In this document: positions 44,882 through 54,004 of the stretch, in pieces
Layout of the letters: every line of letters starts with the position of its first letter
Numbering within the stretch: the stretch's first letter is position 1
Assembly: GCF_000717245.1 (NCBI RefSeq)
Contig: NZ_JNYQ01000001.1
Location: forward strand, 992,001 to 1,056,000
Length of the DNA stretch: 64,000 nucleotides
Source of the DNA: Kitasatospora papulosa
Lineage (GTDB): Bacteria; Actinomycetota; Actinomycetes; Streptomycetales; Streptomycetaceae
Reading direction: 5' to 3'
The notes under the pieces: generated by a model
The model's input: only the letters and a program-made list of their open reading frames with translations
What the model was told of the DNA's origin: nothing
The model's database searches: none
Translations under genes and position numbers: made by a program

Positions 44882-45919
44882 GTGAGTACGGGCACAGCAC
44901 AGGCTACGGGCGCAGCACAGGCGGGGACCGGCACCGTGTGCGCGGTGCGTGACCTGGTCAAGACCTACCCCGCCGTGCGCGGCCGACGCGGCCGTGCGGC
45001 CACTCCCGAGGTACGCGCCACCGACGGGGTCCGTCTCGACGTCCGGCGCGGGGAGATCTTCGGACTGCTCGGACCCAACGGCGCGGGCAAGTCCACCCTC
45101 GTACGCCAGCTGACCGGCCTGATGCGTCCCGACTCCGGAAGCGTCGAGGTGCTGGGACACGACCTCGTGCGCCACCCCGAGCGGGCCTCGCGGCTGATCG
45201 GCTACCTCGGCCAGGAATCCACCGCCCTCGACGAACTCACCGTGTCGCTCGCCGCGGAGACCACCGGACGCCTCAGGGGCATGCCGGTACGGGAGGCCCG
45301 CGCCGCCCGTGACGACGTACTGGAGGAGCTCGGGCTCACCGGGCTCGCCGGGCGGCCGATCAAGAAGCTGTCCGGCGGGCAGCGCCGGCTCGCCTGCTTC
45401 GCCGCGACGCTGGTCGGTGAACGCCCCGTCCTGGTGCTGGACGAGCCGACGACCGGAATGGATCCGGTCGCCCGGCGCTCCGTCTGGTCCGCCGTCGACC
45501 GGCGGCGGGCCGAGCACGGGGCGACGGTCCTGCTCGTGACCCACAACGTCATCGAGGCGGAGACGGTCCTGGACCGGGTGGCCGTCATGGAGGCCGGCAG
45601 GGTGATCGCCTGCGACACCCCGGCGGGTCTCAAGGAACAGGTGGCCGGCGAGGTCCGTGTCGAGCTCGTGTGGCGTGAGCGGGCACCGCTGGACGTCCCG
45701 GAGGTGGCCGCGCTCCGCGAGTCCGCGCAGGAGTCGGGGCGCAGATGGGTGCTGCGGCTCGGACCCGACGAGGCGCGGGCCGCCGTGGCCGCGGTGACCG
45801 GCGGGGCGGCCTTCTCCTCGCTCGACGACTTCACGCTGGCCACACCCAGCCTGGAGGATGTCTACCTGGCGCTCGGCGGGGACGCGGCCAGGGCCACCGA
45901 GGGACTGGTGAAGGCGTGA
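44882..45919 (+). CDS. ABC transporter ATP-binding protein
   Basis: 345 residues from GTG at 44882. Walker A around residues 64-72 (GPNGAGKST), Q-loop YLGQEST, signature LSGGQRRL, Walker B VLVLDEPTTGMDP and switch His in VTHNVIEAE. The C-terminal ~100 residues are the extra domain of DrrA/CcmA-type exporters. There is no clear ribosome binding site and a TAGTCT hexamer lies about 10 nt before the start, so a leaderless transcript is possible. It probably energises the permease encoded 55 nt downstream. Confidence 0.94.
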   Translation: MSTGTAQATGAAQAGTGTVCAVRDLVKTYPAVRGRRGRAATPEVRATDGVRLDVRRGEIFGLLGPNGAGKSTLVRQLTGLMRPDSGSVEVLGHDLVRHPERASRLIGYLGQESTALDELTVSLAAETTGRLRGMPVREARAARDDVLEELGLTGLAGRPIKKLSGGQRRLACFAATLVGERPVLVLDEPTTGMDPVARRSVWSAVDRRRAEHGATVLLVTHNVIEAETVLDRVAVMEAGRVIACDTPAGLKEQVAGEVRVELVWRERAPLDVPEVAALRESAQESGRRWVLRLGPDEARAAVAAVTGGAAFSSLDDFTLATPSLEDVYLALGGDAARATEGLVKA

Positions 45920-45974
45920 TCAGGACGGTGAACGTGTCGGGATGCGGGTCGGAGACGAACGGGAGCACGGCCAG

Positions 45975-46832
45975 GTGACGAGCATCGTTCCCACGGAGTC
46001 CGCGAAGACGACGCCGAAGGGCCGGACCCCCGGCGCGAGCGCGGCCGTACGGCACGGCAGGCCCGCCCGCACCGCCCCCGCGGCGCTCGCTCCGAGGGCC
46101 GGACTGCTGCCGTCGCTGGCCGCCGTGTACCGGGCGCAGCTGTCGCGGGCGCGGGTCGCGCGGATCCCGCTGCTGTTCGTCGCGACGTTCCAGTCCGTCG
46201 GGATCATGGTGCTGATGCGCGGTGTCGTCGACGGCGGCTCGGAGGCCCGCGCCGTCGTCGCCGGGTCCAGCGTGCTGGTCGTGGCGTTCGTCGCGCTCAA
46301 CCTGCTCGCCCAGTACTTCGGCCAGCTCCGGGCGGGCGGCGGGCTCGACCACTACGCGACGCTGCCGGTGCCGCCCGCCGCGGTGGTGCTGGGGGCGGCG
46401 GGGGCGTACGCCTCGTTCACCGTGCCCGGCACGATCGTCACGGCGGTGGCCGGAAGCGCGCTGTTCGGGCTTCCGATGACTCATCTGTGGGTGCTCGTCG
46501 CCGTCATCCCGCTCTCCGGAGCCGCGCTCTCCGGACTGGGTGCCGCGCTGGGACTGCTGGCGCCCCGGCAGGAGCTGGCGACGCTGCTCGGGCAGCTGGG
46601 CATGTCGGCCGCGCTGCTGCTGGGCGTGCTGCCGGCCGAGCGCCTCCCCGGCCCCGTCGGCTGGGCACGCGACCTCCTTCCCTCGACCTACGGCGTCGAG
46701 GCGCTGTCCCGGTCCTTCGACGCCCACCCCGACTGGGCGGTCGTGGCCCTCGACCTCGCGGTGTGCGCGGCGGTCGGTGTGCTCTCGCTGGCCGTGGCCA
46801 CCTGGGCGTACCGGCGTGCGGCGGTCCGGTGA
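45975..46832 (+). CDS. ABC-2 type transporter permease
   Basis: 285 residues from GTG at 45975 with GGAG upstream; the frame is open from 45942. After about 45 polar residues come six membrane segments (IPLLFVATFQSVGIMVLMRG, AVVAGSSVLVVAFVALNLLA, AGAYASFTVPGTIVTAVAGS, LWVLVAVIPLSGAALSGLGA, LGMSAALLLGVLPAE and a last near ALDLAVCAAVGVLSLAVATW). It pairs with the preceding ATPase as a two-gene exporter; substrate unknown. Confidence 0.9.
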   Translation: MTSIVPTESAKTTPKGRTPGASAAVRHGRPARTAPAALAPRAGLLPSLAAVYRAQLSRARVARIPLLFVATFQSVGIMVLMRGVVDGGSEARAVVAGSSVLVVAFVALNLLAQYFGQLRAGGGLDHYATLPVPPAAVVLGAAGAYASFTVPGTIVTAVAGSALFGLPMTHLWVLVAVIPLSGAALSGLGAALGLLAPRQELATLLGQLGMSAALLLGVLPAERLPGPVGWARDLLPSTYGVEALSRSFDAHPDWAVVALDLAVCAAVGVLSLAVATWAYRRAAVR

Positions 46833-46866
46833 GGCAGTGATCGCGGCGGCCTGGCACGATGGCACC

Positions 46867-47607
46867 GTGACAGCACCGTTGACGCCGCCGCACCAGCCCC
46901 AGCCGAACGACCCGTGGCAGGCACCGCCCTCCGGGTCGCACGTCCTGCCCGGCAAGGACCCGGACGCGCAGGAGCGGCGTACGGAGCTCCTGCAGGGCGC
47001 GCTGGTCGCCGTGGTCCTGACGGTCGCGGGAGTCGCCCTCGGGCTCCTCTGGCTCTGGCTGGCGCCGCGCGTACCCCTGGTCTCCGACGACACCGCCGTG
47101 TTCCTGAAGAACAGCGAGGGCGAGGAGGCCATCGGTGCCGACGGCACCTTCGTGCTGCTGGCACTCGCCTTCGGACTCGTCTCGGCGGTCGCGGTCTTCC
47201 TCCTCCGCCGTCGCGGCGGCATCCCGCTGGTGGTGGGCCTCGCCCTGGGCGGGCTGCTCGGATCCCTGCTGGCGTGGGGGCTCGGCACCTGGCTGGGACC
47301 GACGTCCGACGTGGTGGCCCACGCCAAGGAGGTCGGCAAGGGCGTCACCTTCGACGCGCCGCTGAAGCTGCACGCGGTCGGCGCCGCGGTGCTGGCCTGG
47401 CCCATCGCGGCGACGGCCGTCCACCTGGGGCTGACGGCCCTGTTCGGGCCGCGCGATCCCGAGCCCGAGTGGATGTCCCCGTACGGCGCTCAGGACGCGG
47501 CACCCGGCGGCGCGTCCGGGCAGACGCCCGGTGGCGCCGAGGGCGCGGCGCCCGGCTCCGCCGAGGGGCAGGCGCCCGGGGGCGGCCGGCCGTCGGACGG
47601 CTCGTAG
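46867..47607 (+). CDS. Four-TM membrane protein of unknown function (possibly DUF2567-like)
   Basis: 246 residues from GTG at 46867. A Pro/Gln-rich N-terminus precedes four membrane segments (ALVAVVLTVAGVALGLLWLW, FVLLALAFGLVSAVAVFLL, IPLVVGLALGGLLGSLLAWG, AVGAAVLAWPIAATAVHLGL). The tail is a Gly/Ala/Pro repeat (APGGASGQTPGGAEG). It follows the ABC pair by 34 nt. Layout recalls actinobacterial DUF2567 proteins, but I am not certain. Confidence 0.8.
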   Translation: MTAPLTPPHQPQPNDPWQAPPSGSHVLPGKDPDAQERRTELLQGALVAVVLTVAGVALGLLWLWLAPRVPLVSDDTAVFLKNSEGEEAIGADGTFVLLALAFGLVSAVAVFLLRRRGGIPLVVGLALGGLLGSLLAWGLGTWLGPTSDVVAHAKEVGKGVTFDAPLKLHAVGAAVLAWPIAATAVHLGLTALFGPRDPEPEWMSPYGAQDAAPGGASGQTPGGAEGAAPGSAEGQAPGGGRPSDGS

Positions 47608-47694
47608 CGCTCTCCCGCGGGCCGCTTCCGCTCGGGTGTTTCCGCCCCGGTCGCACGGGCAGGCGGGTGGATGAGCACCGACGAAAGGACCGAC

Positions 47695-47868
47695 ATGAGT
47701 GCCGGAGAGAAGACCAAGGCCAAGACCGAGCAGATCGTCGGGAAGGCTGTCCGCAAGGTGGCCCACGCGGTGGGTGACGAGACCACGGCGGCCAAGGGTG
47801 CGGCGCTGGAGGCCCGGGGCAAGGGCCGCGGTACCAAGGAGAAGGCGAAGGACACCTTCAAGCACTGA
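47695..47868 (+). CDS. CsbD-like small stress protein
   Basis: 57 residues from ATG at 47695, which has GAAAGGA upstream; an ATG at 47671 is less well placed. Sequence MSAGEKTKAKTEQIVGKAVR then DETTAAKGAALEARGKGRGT is the Lys/Ala/Gly-rich, unfolded-helix pattern of CsbD-like proteins, often induced by stress. Monocistronic look. Function is undefined in the family. Confidence 0.78.
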   Translation: MSAGEKTKAKTEQIVGKAVRKVAHAVGDETTAAKGAALEARGKGRGTKEKAKDTFKH

Positions 47869-47909
47869 GTGCCCGCCGGGAGGCTCCGGCGGGGCGGCCG
47901 CGGCCGGGC

Positions 47910-48299
47910 TCAGCGGCCCGTGCCCGCGGCGCACCGCACACAGGTCGTCGCCGCCGGACGCACCTCCAGGCGGCCCGGCGGGATGGGCTCACGGCACCGC
48001 TCGCAGCGGCCGTAGTCGCCCCGCTCCAGCCGCTCCAGCGCCCGGTCCACCTCGGCCAGGTGGTCCCGCGCCCGAGCCAGCAGCGAGGCGGTGTGAGCCC
48101 GTTCGAAGGCGGTGCTCGATCCCTCGGGGTCGTGCTCGTCGTCGACCGCCACCAGCGCGTTCGCCTCGACGATCGCGTCGAAGTCACCGTGCAGCGCCGC
48201 GATACGGGCCTCCGTGTCGCGGCGTTCCGCGTCCAGCCGTTCGCGGACGGAGATCCGGTCGCCCGGTCCGTCGCCCACGGCCGGGGAGAATGTGTTCAC
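47910..48299 (-). CDS. DksA/TraR-family zinc-finger protein
   Basis: 129 residues from GTG at 48299. An N-terminal coiled-coil hairpin (RERLDAERRDTEARIAALHG and LARARDHLAEVDRALERLER) leads to a complete four-Cys finger, Cys-x2-Cys (CERC) and Cys-x2-Cys (CVRC). Unlike the longer homologue at 27838 it has no basic tail and no missing ligand. Family members bind the RNA polymerase secondary channel; its own target is not known. Confidence 0.9.
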   Translation of the reverse strand: MNTFSPAVGDGPGDRISVRERLDAERRDTEARIAALHGDFDAIVEANALVAVDDEHDPEGSSTAFERAHTASLLARARDHLAEVDRALERLERGDYGRCERCREPIPPGRLEVRPAATTCVRCAAGTGR

Positions 48300-48358
48300 C
48301 TCCGTGGCAACGGCCGCGTCCGGGGCCGCATTCCGTGTGCTCCGCGCGCGGGGCTGCG

Positions 48359-48859
48359 CTAGGCCCGGCCGATCGGGGCCAGGGACGCACCCGTCAGGGC
48401 CGCCAGGTCGGCGGGGGAGAGCTCGACCTCCAGGCCGCGCCGGCCCGCCGAGACGCAGATCGTGGCATGGGAACCGGCCGACGCGTCCAGCACCGTACGC
48501 AGGCGTCTGCGCTGGCCCAGGGGGGAGATGCCGCCCCTCACGTACCCCGTGGTGCGCTCGGCCGCCGCCGGGTCCGCCATGGCCGCCCGCTTCCCGCCCA
48601 CCGCCGACGCCAGGGCCTTCAGGTCCAGCGACCCGGCGACCGGGACGACCGCGACGACCAGTTCGCCGTCGACCTCGGCCACCAGGGTCTTGAACACCCG
48701 GTCGGCGGAGACCCCGAGCGCCTCGGCCGCCTCCTCGCCGTAGGACGGCGCGGAGGGATCGTGGTCGTACGCGTGCACCGTGAACGCGGTCCCGGCCGTG
48801 GTCAGCGCGACCGTGGCCGGGGTACCGCCGGGCTGCTGCTTCCTGGCCTTCTTCGCCAC
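48359..48859 (-). CDS. ybaK: YbaK/EbsC-family aminoacyl-tRNA deacylase
   Basis: 166 residues from ATG at 48859. YbaK features: YGEEAAEALGVSADRVFKTL with the key Lys, VVAVVPVAGSLDLKALASAV, ERTTGYVRGGISPLGQRRRL and the C-terminal GRRGLEVELSPADL. It hydrolyses Cys-tRNA-Pro and related mischarged tRNAs. Upstream by 16 nt on the same strand is the Lon-N-domain gene, so they may form one transcript. Confidence 0.93.
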   Translation of the reverse strand: MAKKARKQQPGGTPATVALTTAGTAFTVHAYDHDPSAPSYGEEAAEALGVSADRVFKTLVAEVDGELVVAVVPVAGSLDLKALASAVGGKRAAMADPAAAERTTGYVRGGISPLGQRRRLRTVLDASAGSHATICVSAGRRGLEVELSPADLAALTGASLAPIGRA

Positions 48860-48875
48860 CGGGCAGGTCCTCGGA

Positions 48876-49652
48876 TCAGTTGGGGTGCGTGGGGTCGCGG
48901 GTCAGGTCGACCGCGGGCAGCGAGGGCAGGTACCGGATGACGGCGGTCTCCTTGCGCAGGAGCGCCAGCTCCTCGCGCAGCCGGGTCGCGGTGTCCGGGG
49001 CCTGGAGCAGCCGCTGCTTCGACGGGATGTCGAGCACGGCGGCGGCGGCCACCAGGTACGAGACGACGGACGGGTCGTCCGGCAGGTCGGCGCCGGTCGT
49101 CAGGGAACGCTCGCTCGCCCCCGCGAGGCGTTTCTGGTAGCTGCGGAAGGCGCGCAGCACTCCCTCGGCCAGGGCTCCCGCCTCGTCCTCGGCCGTGTCC
49201 TCGCCCTCCACGGCCCCGGGGTCCTCGGGCAGCTCCTCGACCTCGGCGGTCAGGAACGGGCCGCTCGCGTCGACGGAGAGCAGACGGACCCGTGTGGTGC
49301 CGGTCGCCAGGACCTCGTAGCTGCCGTCGGCCCGCTCACGGATCTTCGCCGCGTCCGCGACGCAGCCGACCCGGTGGAAGGTCTGGACGGGATCCGGCCC
49401 GAAGCCGTCGGCGGGGGCCCGTTCGGCGGGAGGCGCGGAGGCGGCGGTGTCCGGCATCCCGGTCGCCGTCGGGGCGGTCTCGCGGCCGTCGCGGATCGCG
49501 ACCACCACGAAGCGGCGCGGCTCGTCCTCGTCGATCCGGAGCAGCTCGCGCATCATGGCGCGATACCGCTCCTCGAAGACGTTGAGCGGCAGCACGAGGC
49601 CGGGGAACAGCACCGCGTTCAGCGGGAAGAGGGGAAGACGAGCGGTGGTCAC
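48876..49652 (-). CDS. LON peptidase N-terminal (substrate-binding) domain protein
   Basis: 258 residues from GTG at 49652; the frame is open to 49703 but RLPLFPLNAVLFPGLVLPLN right after the chosen start is the typical LON-N opening. NVFEERYRAMMRELL follows, then an Ala/Pro-rich insert. There is no AAA+ or protease domain, so it is a stand-alone substrate-binding protein, a common actinobacterial form of unknown role. Confidence 0.88.
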   Translation of the reverse strand: MTTARLPLFPLNAVLFPGLVLPLNVFEERYRAMMRELLRIDEDEPRRFVVVAIRDGRETAPTATGMPDTAASAPPAERAPADGFGPDPVQTFHRVGCVADAAKIRERADGSYEVLATGTTRVRLLSVDASGPFLTAEVEELPEDPGAVEGEDTAEDEAGALAEGVLRAFRSYQKRLAGASERSLTTGADLPDDPSVVSYLVAAAAVLDIPSKQRLLQAPDTATRLREELALLRKETAVIRYLPSLPAVDLTRDPTHPN

Positions 49653-49663
49653 AGCGGTCAAGC

Positions 49664-50686
49664 CTAATGGCCGCGGAGCCCGCCGCGCTCCGGCCTCCCG
49701 CACAGGGGCGTGGACGAGGCCACCCGGAGCCGGACGTCGGCCCGTGCGTCGAGGAACGCCCCGAGCGTGTCCCCGGTCACCGACGCCCAGGGGAACGAGG
49801 TGGCACAGGTCCCGATCAGCCGGAACTGCTCCAGGGCCTCGGCCGAGCGCCCCCGGGCGGCCAGGACGTAGGCGAGGAGGTTGCGCACCTCCGCCGGCCA
49901 GGGGTCACCGGCGGGGAATCCGGCCGAGAGGCCGATCGCGAGGTCGGCGGCCGCGTCGACCCGGTCGACCTGCACGGAGTTCGCCCGCGCCGCGGCCTTC
50001 TCGTCGCGCAGCAGGGCGAAGGCCGCGCGGACGGGCAGCGCCTGCACCAGGGAGTCCCGGGCGGCGTCCTCGGCCGCCCGCTCGGCGAAGTCGAAGCACT
50101 CGCGATGGGAGCCGTACCACTCGGCCGAGAGGTACCGGAGCGCGGAGACATGGGTGCCGTAGTGGTGGGTACAGCGGCGCACCGCCTGTTCCCACAAGGA
50201 CTCGAAGACCGTGTGCGGCGCATGCGTGCCGCGGGCGTGGTCGAGCGCGAGCCGCCACGGCACCGGGTCACGCGGGTCGGCCTCCGTCGCCGCCGTGATC
50301 AGCGGCCCCACCTCGCGCAGCAGCTCGGAGTGGGCGGGGGACTCCCAGGCGCGGCGCACCGCCAGCGCTGCCTTGACCAGCAGCGCGTCCGGATCCCGCG
50401 GAGCGGCGGCCAGCCAGCCGGTGAGCCAGCCGTCGCGGCCGCGTGCGAAGGCGACCAGCCGCGCGAGGGCGCGGTCGCGGGTCTCCCAGTCGGCCGCGTC
50501 CCGGGTGGTGGCGAGGAGCTTGGCCGCGGGCTCGTACTCACCCAGGGCCGCCGCCACCAGGGCGGGGGACAGCCACTCGTCGGGGGCGTCGAGCAGCACC
50601 GCGTCGTCCGCGGGCAGCCCGGCGGACAGCCCGGGGCCGTACCGGAACGTGCGCGCGGAACTCAGCAGTGCACGGAGGAAAGCCAT
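49664..50686 (-). CDS. Helical-repeat (TPR-like) protein of unknown function
   Basis: 340 residues from ATG at 50686; ATG at 50698 is an alternative and neither has a clear ribosome binding site. Soluble and helical throughout, with repeats of the form ALLVKAALAVRRAW, PWRLALDHARG, EWYGSHRECFDFAERAAEDA and LLAYVLAARGRSAEALEQFR, reminiscent of TPR motifs. A Cys/His cluster (RRCTHHYGTHVS) stands out. It has no catalytic motif I recognise. It overlaps nothing and ends 11 nt before the Lon-N gene. Confidence 0.8.
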   Translation of the reverse strand: MAFLRALLSSARTFRYGPGLSAGLPADDAVLLDAPDEWLSPALVAAALGEYEPAAKLLATTRDAADWETRDRALARLVAFARGRDGWLTGWLAAAPRDPDALLVKAALAVRRAWESPAHSELLREVGPLITAATEADPRDPVPWRLALDHARGTHAPHTVFESLWEQAVRRCTHHYGTHVSALRYLSAEWYGSHRECFDFAERAAEDAARDSLVQALPVRAAFALLRDEKAAARANSVQVDRVDAAADLAIGLSAGFPAGDPWPAEVRNLLAYVLAARGRSAEALEQFRLIGTCATSFPWASVTGDTLGAFLDARADVRLRVASSTPLCGRPERGGLRGH

Positions 50687-50920
50687 GGTGCAGACCATTG
50701 AAAAGCCCAGGTGGGAGCGGCGCCAGAGGGCCCCTGTGAAGCTTCTGTGGCGAGTGGAAGGGTTGCCCTGGGCGAGGTCAAGAAAGGGCAAAGGAAGCGG
50801 TCGGGGCTGGCCCGAATCCGACCTTCCCGTCGCCGGTCCTCGTCCGCCCTGCCGGACCTCGACCGGCCTTTCGGCCGCCGTCCCGGCAGGGATCCGCGCG
50901 GACGCGGCGCCCGCCCCGGG

Positions 50921-52522
50921 TCAGCCGCGCCGCAGGAGCCGCGACGCACCCGCCGCCACCGTCGTGGCCAATATCCACCCCAGCAGCACGAGTGCCGCGG
51001 CCGCCCACTGCCAGCCCCCCTCGAGGAGCCAGTACCCGTCCTGCCCGAGATCGATCACCGGCACCAGCAGATCCAGCGCGTACAGCGCCGGATTCCACTG
51101 CGGGTGCTCGTCCCCCTTGATCGACTCCGGGCTGTACTGCGAGAAGGCCACCGCACCCGCCGCCCACAGCACCGCCATCCAGACCAAGGCACGGCCGGGC
51201 CGGTAGCCGTACGCCACCGCCCAGTCCTGGAGATAGCCCCAGATCCTCCCCGCCGGGGGCAGCGTCTCGCGCCGCCGGCGCTGCTTGGCCAGCAGCACCT
51301 CGCGGGCGTCCGCGTCCTCCCCGCAGCTGCGGAGCACGGCCGCGAGCCGCTCGTACGGCTCGGGGACGTACTCCGGGGTCGCGGCCAGCACCCACTCCAG
51401 CCGTCTCGACAGCGGGAAGTGGCCGTACGGGACGAGGTTCTCGTAAACGAAGCCGCCCATCGCCAGGCCGCCCGGCCCCGGCCAGCTGGCCGACACGTCG
51501 ATCAGGGTCACGACCCGCGCGCCGTTCAGTACGACCCGGCCCTCCCGCGGCCGCTCCGCGTTGAACCGCAGCTCCGGGGTGACGATCCGGCGCAGCGACA
51601 GCTCCTCGCGGTCGGCGAGCACGAACCGGGCCTTGTGCAGGTCCACCGCGTCACCGAACCGCCCGTCGTCCAGCCGTACCGCGCCCCGGCACTCGAAGAC
51701 CTGCGCACGGGTCCCGCGTGCCGGGCCGCCGCCGCGCGCGACACCGAACGGGGGAGTGGTGCCCTGGTTCCCCGTGTCGATGCTCACCCAGGCCTCCGTC
51801 ATGTACAGCGTGCGTTCCACGCTCAGCTGCGGGGCGTTCAGCGCCCGCCGCCCGTCCGTGGCGCGCAGCCGGCTGCCCCGCAGGCTCAGCGAACCGCCGA
51901 CCTTCGCCCCGCGCATGCTCAGCTCGCCCAGCGTCTCGATCATCTCGGCCTGCAGGTCCTGCGCCACCGACATCCCGTCGCCCACGAAGGCGCGGCCCCG
52001 CCGGTCGGGTCCGACGCGGAGCTGGTTGATCAGCAGGTCCGTGCCGATCTGGGCGTCGGTCAGCCGGATCCCGCGATCGACCCGGCAGCGCGGCAGGTGC
52101 AGATCGCCCTCCGTGTGCAGCCGGGCCGCGTCCAGCCGGGGCAGCGCGCAGCCCACCATCCGCAGCGTCGTGAAATGACACTCGGGCAGCACCACCTCCT
52201 GCTCGAAGCGGCATCCCGTCAGCTCCACGTACGGCGAGACGTGCCCGCCGGCCAGGTCCAGCTTCCCCGTGATCCGGACACCCCGGAGCTTCAGCGCGGC
52301 CACCCGCCCCGGCCGCGCCGCCGGCCCGCTGAGCAGCAGCCGCGCCACCGTCCGGGCACCGACGCTCCGCTCCGGGCCCCAGCTGTGCGGGGCGAACGGA
52401 TCGTCGCGCACCGCGTCGTGCGCGCGCAGATCGTAGGTGGTGCCGTTCCGGAAGGACTGCCACATGCCCAGCTCGGCGGCGCTCAGCCCGTCGGGGATCT
52501 CGCCGTCCTGCAGTTCCGTCAC
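50921..52522 (-). CDS. Membrane-anchored beta-helix/pentapeptide-like protein
   Basis: 533 residues from GTG at 52522, chosen for the GGAGGTGA site 5 nt upstream; the frame is open to 52624. The first ~380 residues show repeated short strand motifs with a periodicity near 20 (ALKLRGVRITGKLDLAGGHV, CRFEQEVVLPECHFTTLRMV, CRVDRGIRLTDAQIGTDLLI, ELSMRGAKVGGSLSLRGSRL), as in pentapeptide or right-handed beta-helix folds. Two C-terminal membrane segments follow (ALVWMAVLWAAGAVAFSQYS and AALVLLGWILATTVAAGAS). Such proteins are sometimes annotated as membrane-associated oxidoreductases, but no cofactor motif is visible. Divergent from hisD. Confidence 0.8.
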   Translation of the reverse strand: MTELQDGEIPDGLSAAELGMWQSFRNGTTYDLRAHDAVRDDPFAPHSWGPERSVGARTVARLLLSGPAARPGRVAALKLRGVRITGKLDLAGGHVSPYVELTGCRFEQEVVLPECHFTTLRMVGCALPRLDAARLHTEGDLHLPRCRVDRGIRLTDAQIGTDLLINQLRVGPDRRGRAFVGDGMSVAQDLQAEMIETLGELSMRGAKVGGSLSLRGSRLRATDGRRALNAPQLSVERTLYMTEAWVSIDTGNQGTTPPFGVARGGGPARGTRAQVFECRGAVRLDDGRFGDAVDLHKARFVLADREELSLRRIVTPELRFNAERPREGRVVLNGARVVTLIDVSASWPGPGGLAMGGFVYENLVPYGHFPLSRRLEWVLAATPEYVPEPYERLAAVLRSCGEDADAREVLLAKQRRRRETLPPAGRIWGYLQDWAVAYGYRPGRALVWMAVLWAAGAVAFSQYSPESIKGDEHPQWNPALYALDLLVPVIDLGQDGYWLLEGGWQWAAAALVLLGWILATTVAAGASRLLRRG

Positions 52523-52624
52523 CGCGTCACCTCCACACGCGCGGATCACCCCGCGCCCGTACTGTCGTTCTTCCCTCTGTGTGACCGTGCGAAAGCTAAC
52601 GGTCAGCAGTGACAGCCGGGACAT

Positions 52625-52641
52625 GTATCAGCCAGTGATAC
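52625..52641. promoter_or_regulatory. Palindrome upstream of hisD (operator candidate)
   Basis: GTATCA at 52625-52630, five-nt spacer GCCAG, TGATAC at 52636-52641: a perfect 6-bp inverted repeat 40 nt before the hisD start, in the 159-nt gap shared with the divergent membrane protein. Shape and place fit a dimeric repressor site; the regulator is unknown. Confidence 0.45.
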
Positions 52642-52681
52642 GGGCGACCGGGCGCCGGATCCGGTCTGAGAGAATTGCGGT

Positions 52682-54004
52682 GTGATCTCTCGAATCGATC
52701 TGCGCGGCACCGCCCTCCCCGAGGGCGGCGCCCTGCGCGACCTGCTGCCCCGTGCCGAGTTCGACGTGGAAGCCGCCCTGGAGACGGTGCGGCCCATCTG
52801 CGAGGACGTACGCCATCGTGGCTCAGCAGCGGTGATCGACTGGGGGGAGAAGTTCGACGGGGTCCGGCTGGACTCGATCCGGGTCCCCGCCGACGCGGTC
52901 ACCGACGCCCTCGAGGCGCTCGACCCCGCCGTGCGCGCCGCCCTGGAGGAGTCGATCCGCCGCGCCCGCCTCGTCCACCGCGAGCAGCGCCGCGCCACGC
53001 ACACCACCCAGGTCGTCCCCGGCGGCACGGTCACCGAGAAGTGGGTGCCCGTCGAGCGCGTCGGGCTCTACGTCCCCGGCGGACGCTCGGTCTACCCCTC
53101 CTCCGTCGTCATGAACGTCGTCCCCGCGCAGGAGGCCGGCGTCGAGGGCATCGCCGTGGCGTCCCCGCCGCAGAAGGAGTTCGGCGGCCTGCCGCACCCG
53201 ACGATCCTCGCCGCCTGCGCCCTCCTCGGCGTCGACGAGGTGTACGCCGCCGGCGGCTCCCAGGCCGTCGCGATGTTCGCGTACGGCACCGAGGACTGCC
53301 CGCCCGTGAACCTCGTCACCGGGCCCGGCAACATCTACGTCGCCGCCGCCAAGCGTCTCCTCAAGGGCCGCGTCGGCATCGACGCCGAGGCCGGTCCCAC
53401 CGAGATCGCGATCCTCGCCGACCGCAGCGCCGACCCGGTGCACGTCGCCGCCGACCTGATCAGCCAGGCCGAACACGACCCGATGGCCGCCGCCGTCCTT
53501 GTCACCGACTCCGAGGAGCTCGCCGCCGCCACCGAGGCCGAGCTGGCGCCGCAGGTCGCCGCGACCCGCCACGTCACCGACCGGATCGAGCCCGCACTGG
53601 CCGGCCGCCAGTCCGCGATCGTCCTGGTCGACGACCTGGAGGACGGCCTCAAGGTGGTCGACGCCTATGCCGCCGAGCACCTGGAGATCCAGACGGAGAA
53701 CGCCGCCGCCGTCGCCGACCGGGTCCGCAACGCCGGAGCGGTCTTCGTCGGCCCGTGGTCCCCCGTCTCCCTGGGCGACTACTGCGCCGGCTCCAACCAC
53801 GTCCTGCCCACCGGCGGCTGCGCCTGCCACTCCTCGGGCCTGTCCGTGCAGTCCTTCCTGCGCGGCATCCACATCGTCGACTACACCCGCGACGCGCTCG
53901 CCGAAGTCACCCACCACGTGGTGACCCTCGCCGAGGCGGAGGACCTCCCCGCCCACGGCGCCGCGCTCAAGGCCAGGTTCGGCTGGAAGGTTCCGCAAGC
54001 GTGA
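52682..54004 (+). CDS. hisD: Histidinol dehydrogenase HisD
   Basis: 440 residues from GTG at 52682. Family motifs: VPGGRSVYPSSVVMNVVPAQ, GPGNIYVAAAKRLLKG, AGPTEIAILAD, DLISQAEHDPMA (Gln/His metal ligands), AAEHLEIQTEN (catalytic Glu-His) and NHVLPTGGCACHSSGLSV. It oxidises histidinol to histidine in two NAD-linked steps. First gene of the his operon; its stop overlaps the hisC start. Confidence 0.97.
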   Translation: MISRIDLRGTALPEGGALRDLLPRAEFDVEAALETVRPICEDVRHRGSAAVIDWGEKFDGVRLDSIRVPADAVTDALEALDPAVRAALEESIRRARLVHREQRRATHTTQVVPGGTVTEKWVPVERVGLYVPGGRSVYPSSVVMNVVPAQEAGVEGIAVASPPQKEFGGLPHPTILAACALLGVDEVYAAGGSQAVAMFAYGTEDCPPVNLVTGPGNIYVAAAKRLLKGRVGIDAEAGPTEIAILADRSADPVHVAADLISQAEHDPMAAAVLVTDSEELAAATEAELAPQVAATRHVTDRIEPALAGRQSAIVLVDDLEDGLKVVDAYAAEHLEIQTENAAAVADRVRNAGAVFVGPWSPVSLGDYCAGSNHVLPTGGCACHSSGLSVQSFLRGIHIVDYTRDALAEVTHHVVTLAEAEDLPAHGAALKARFGWKVPQA

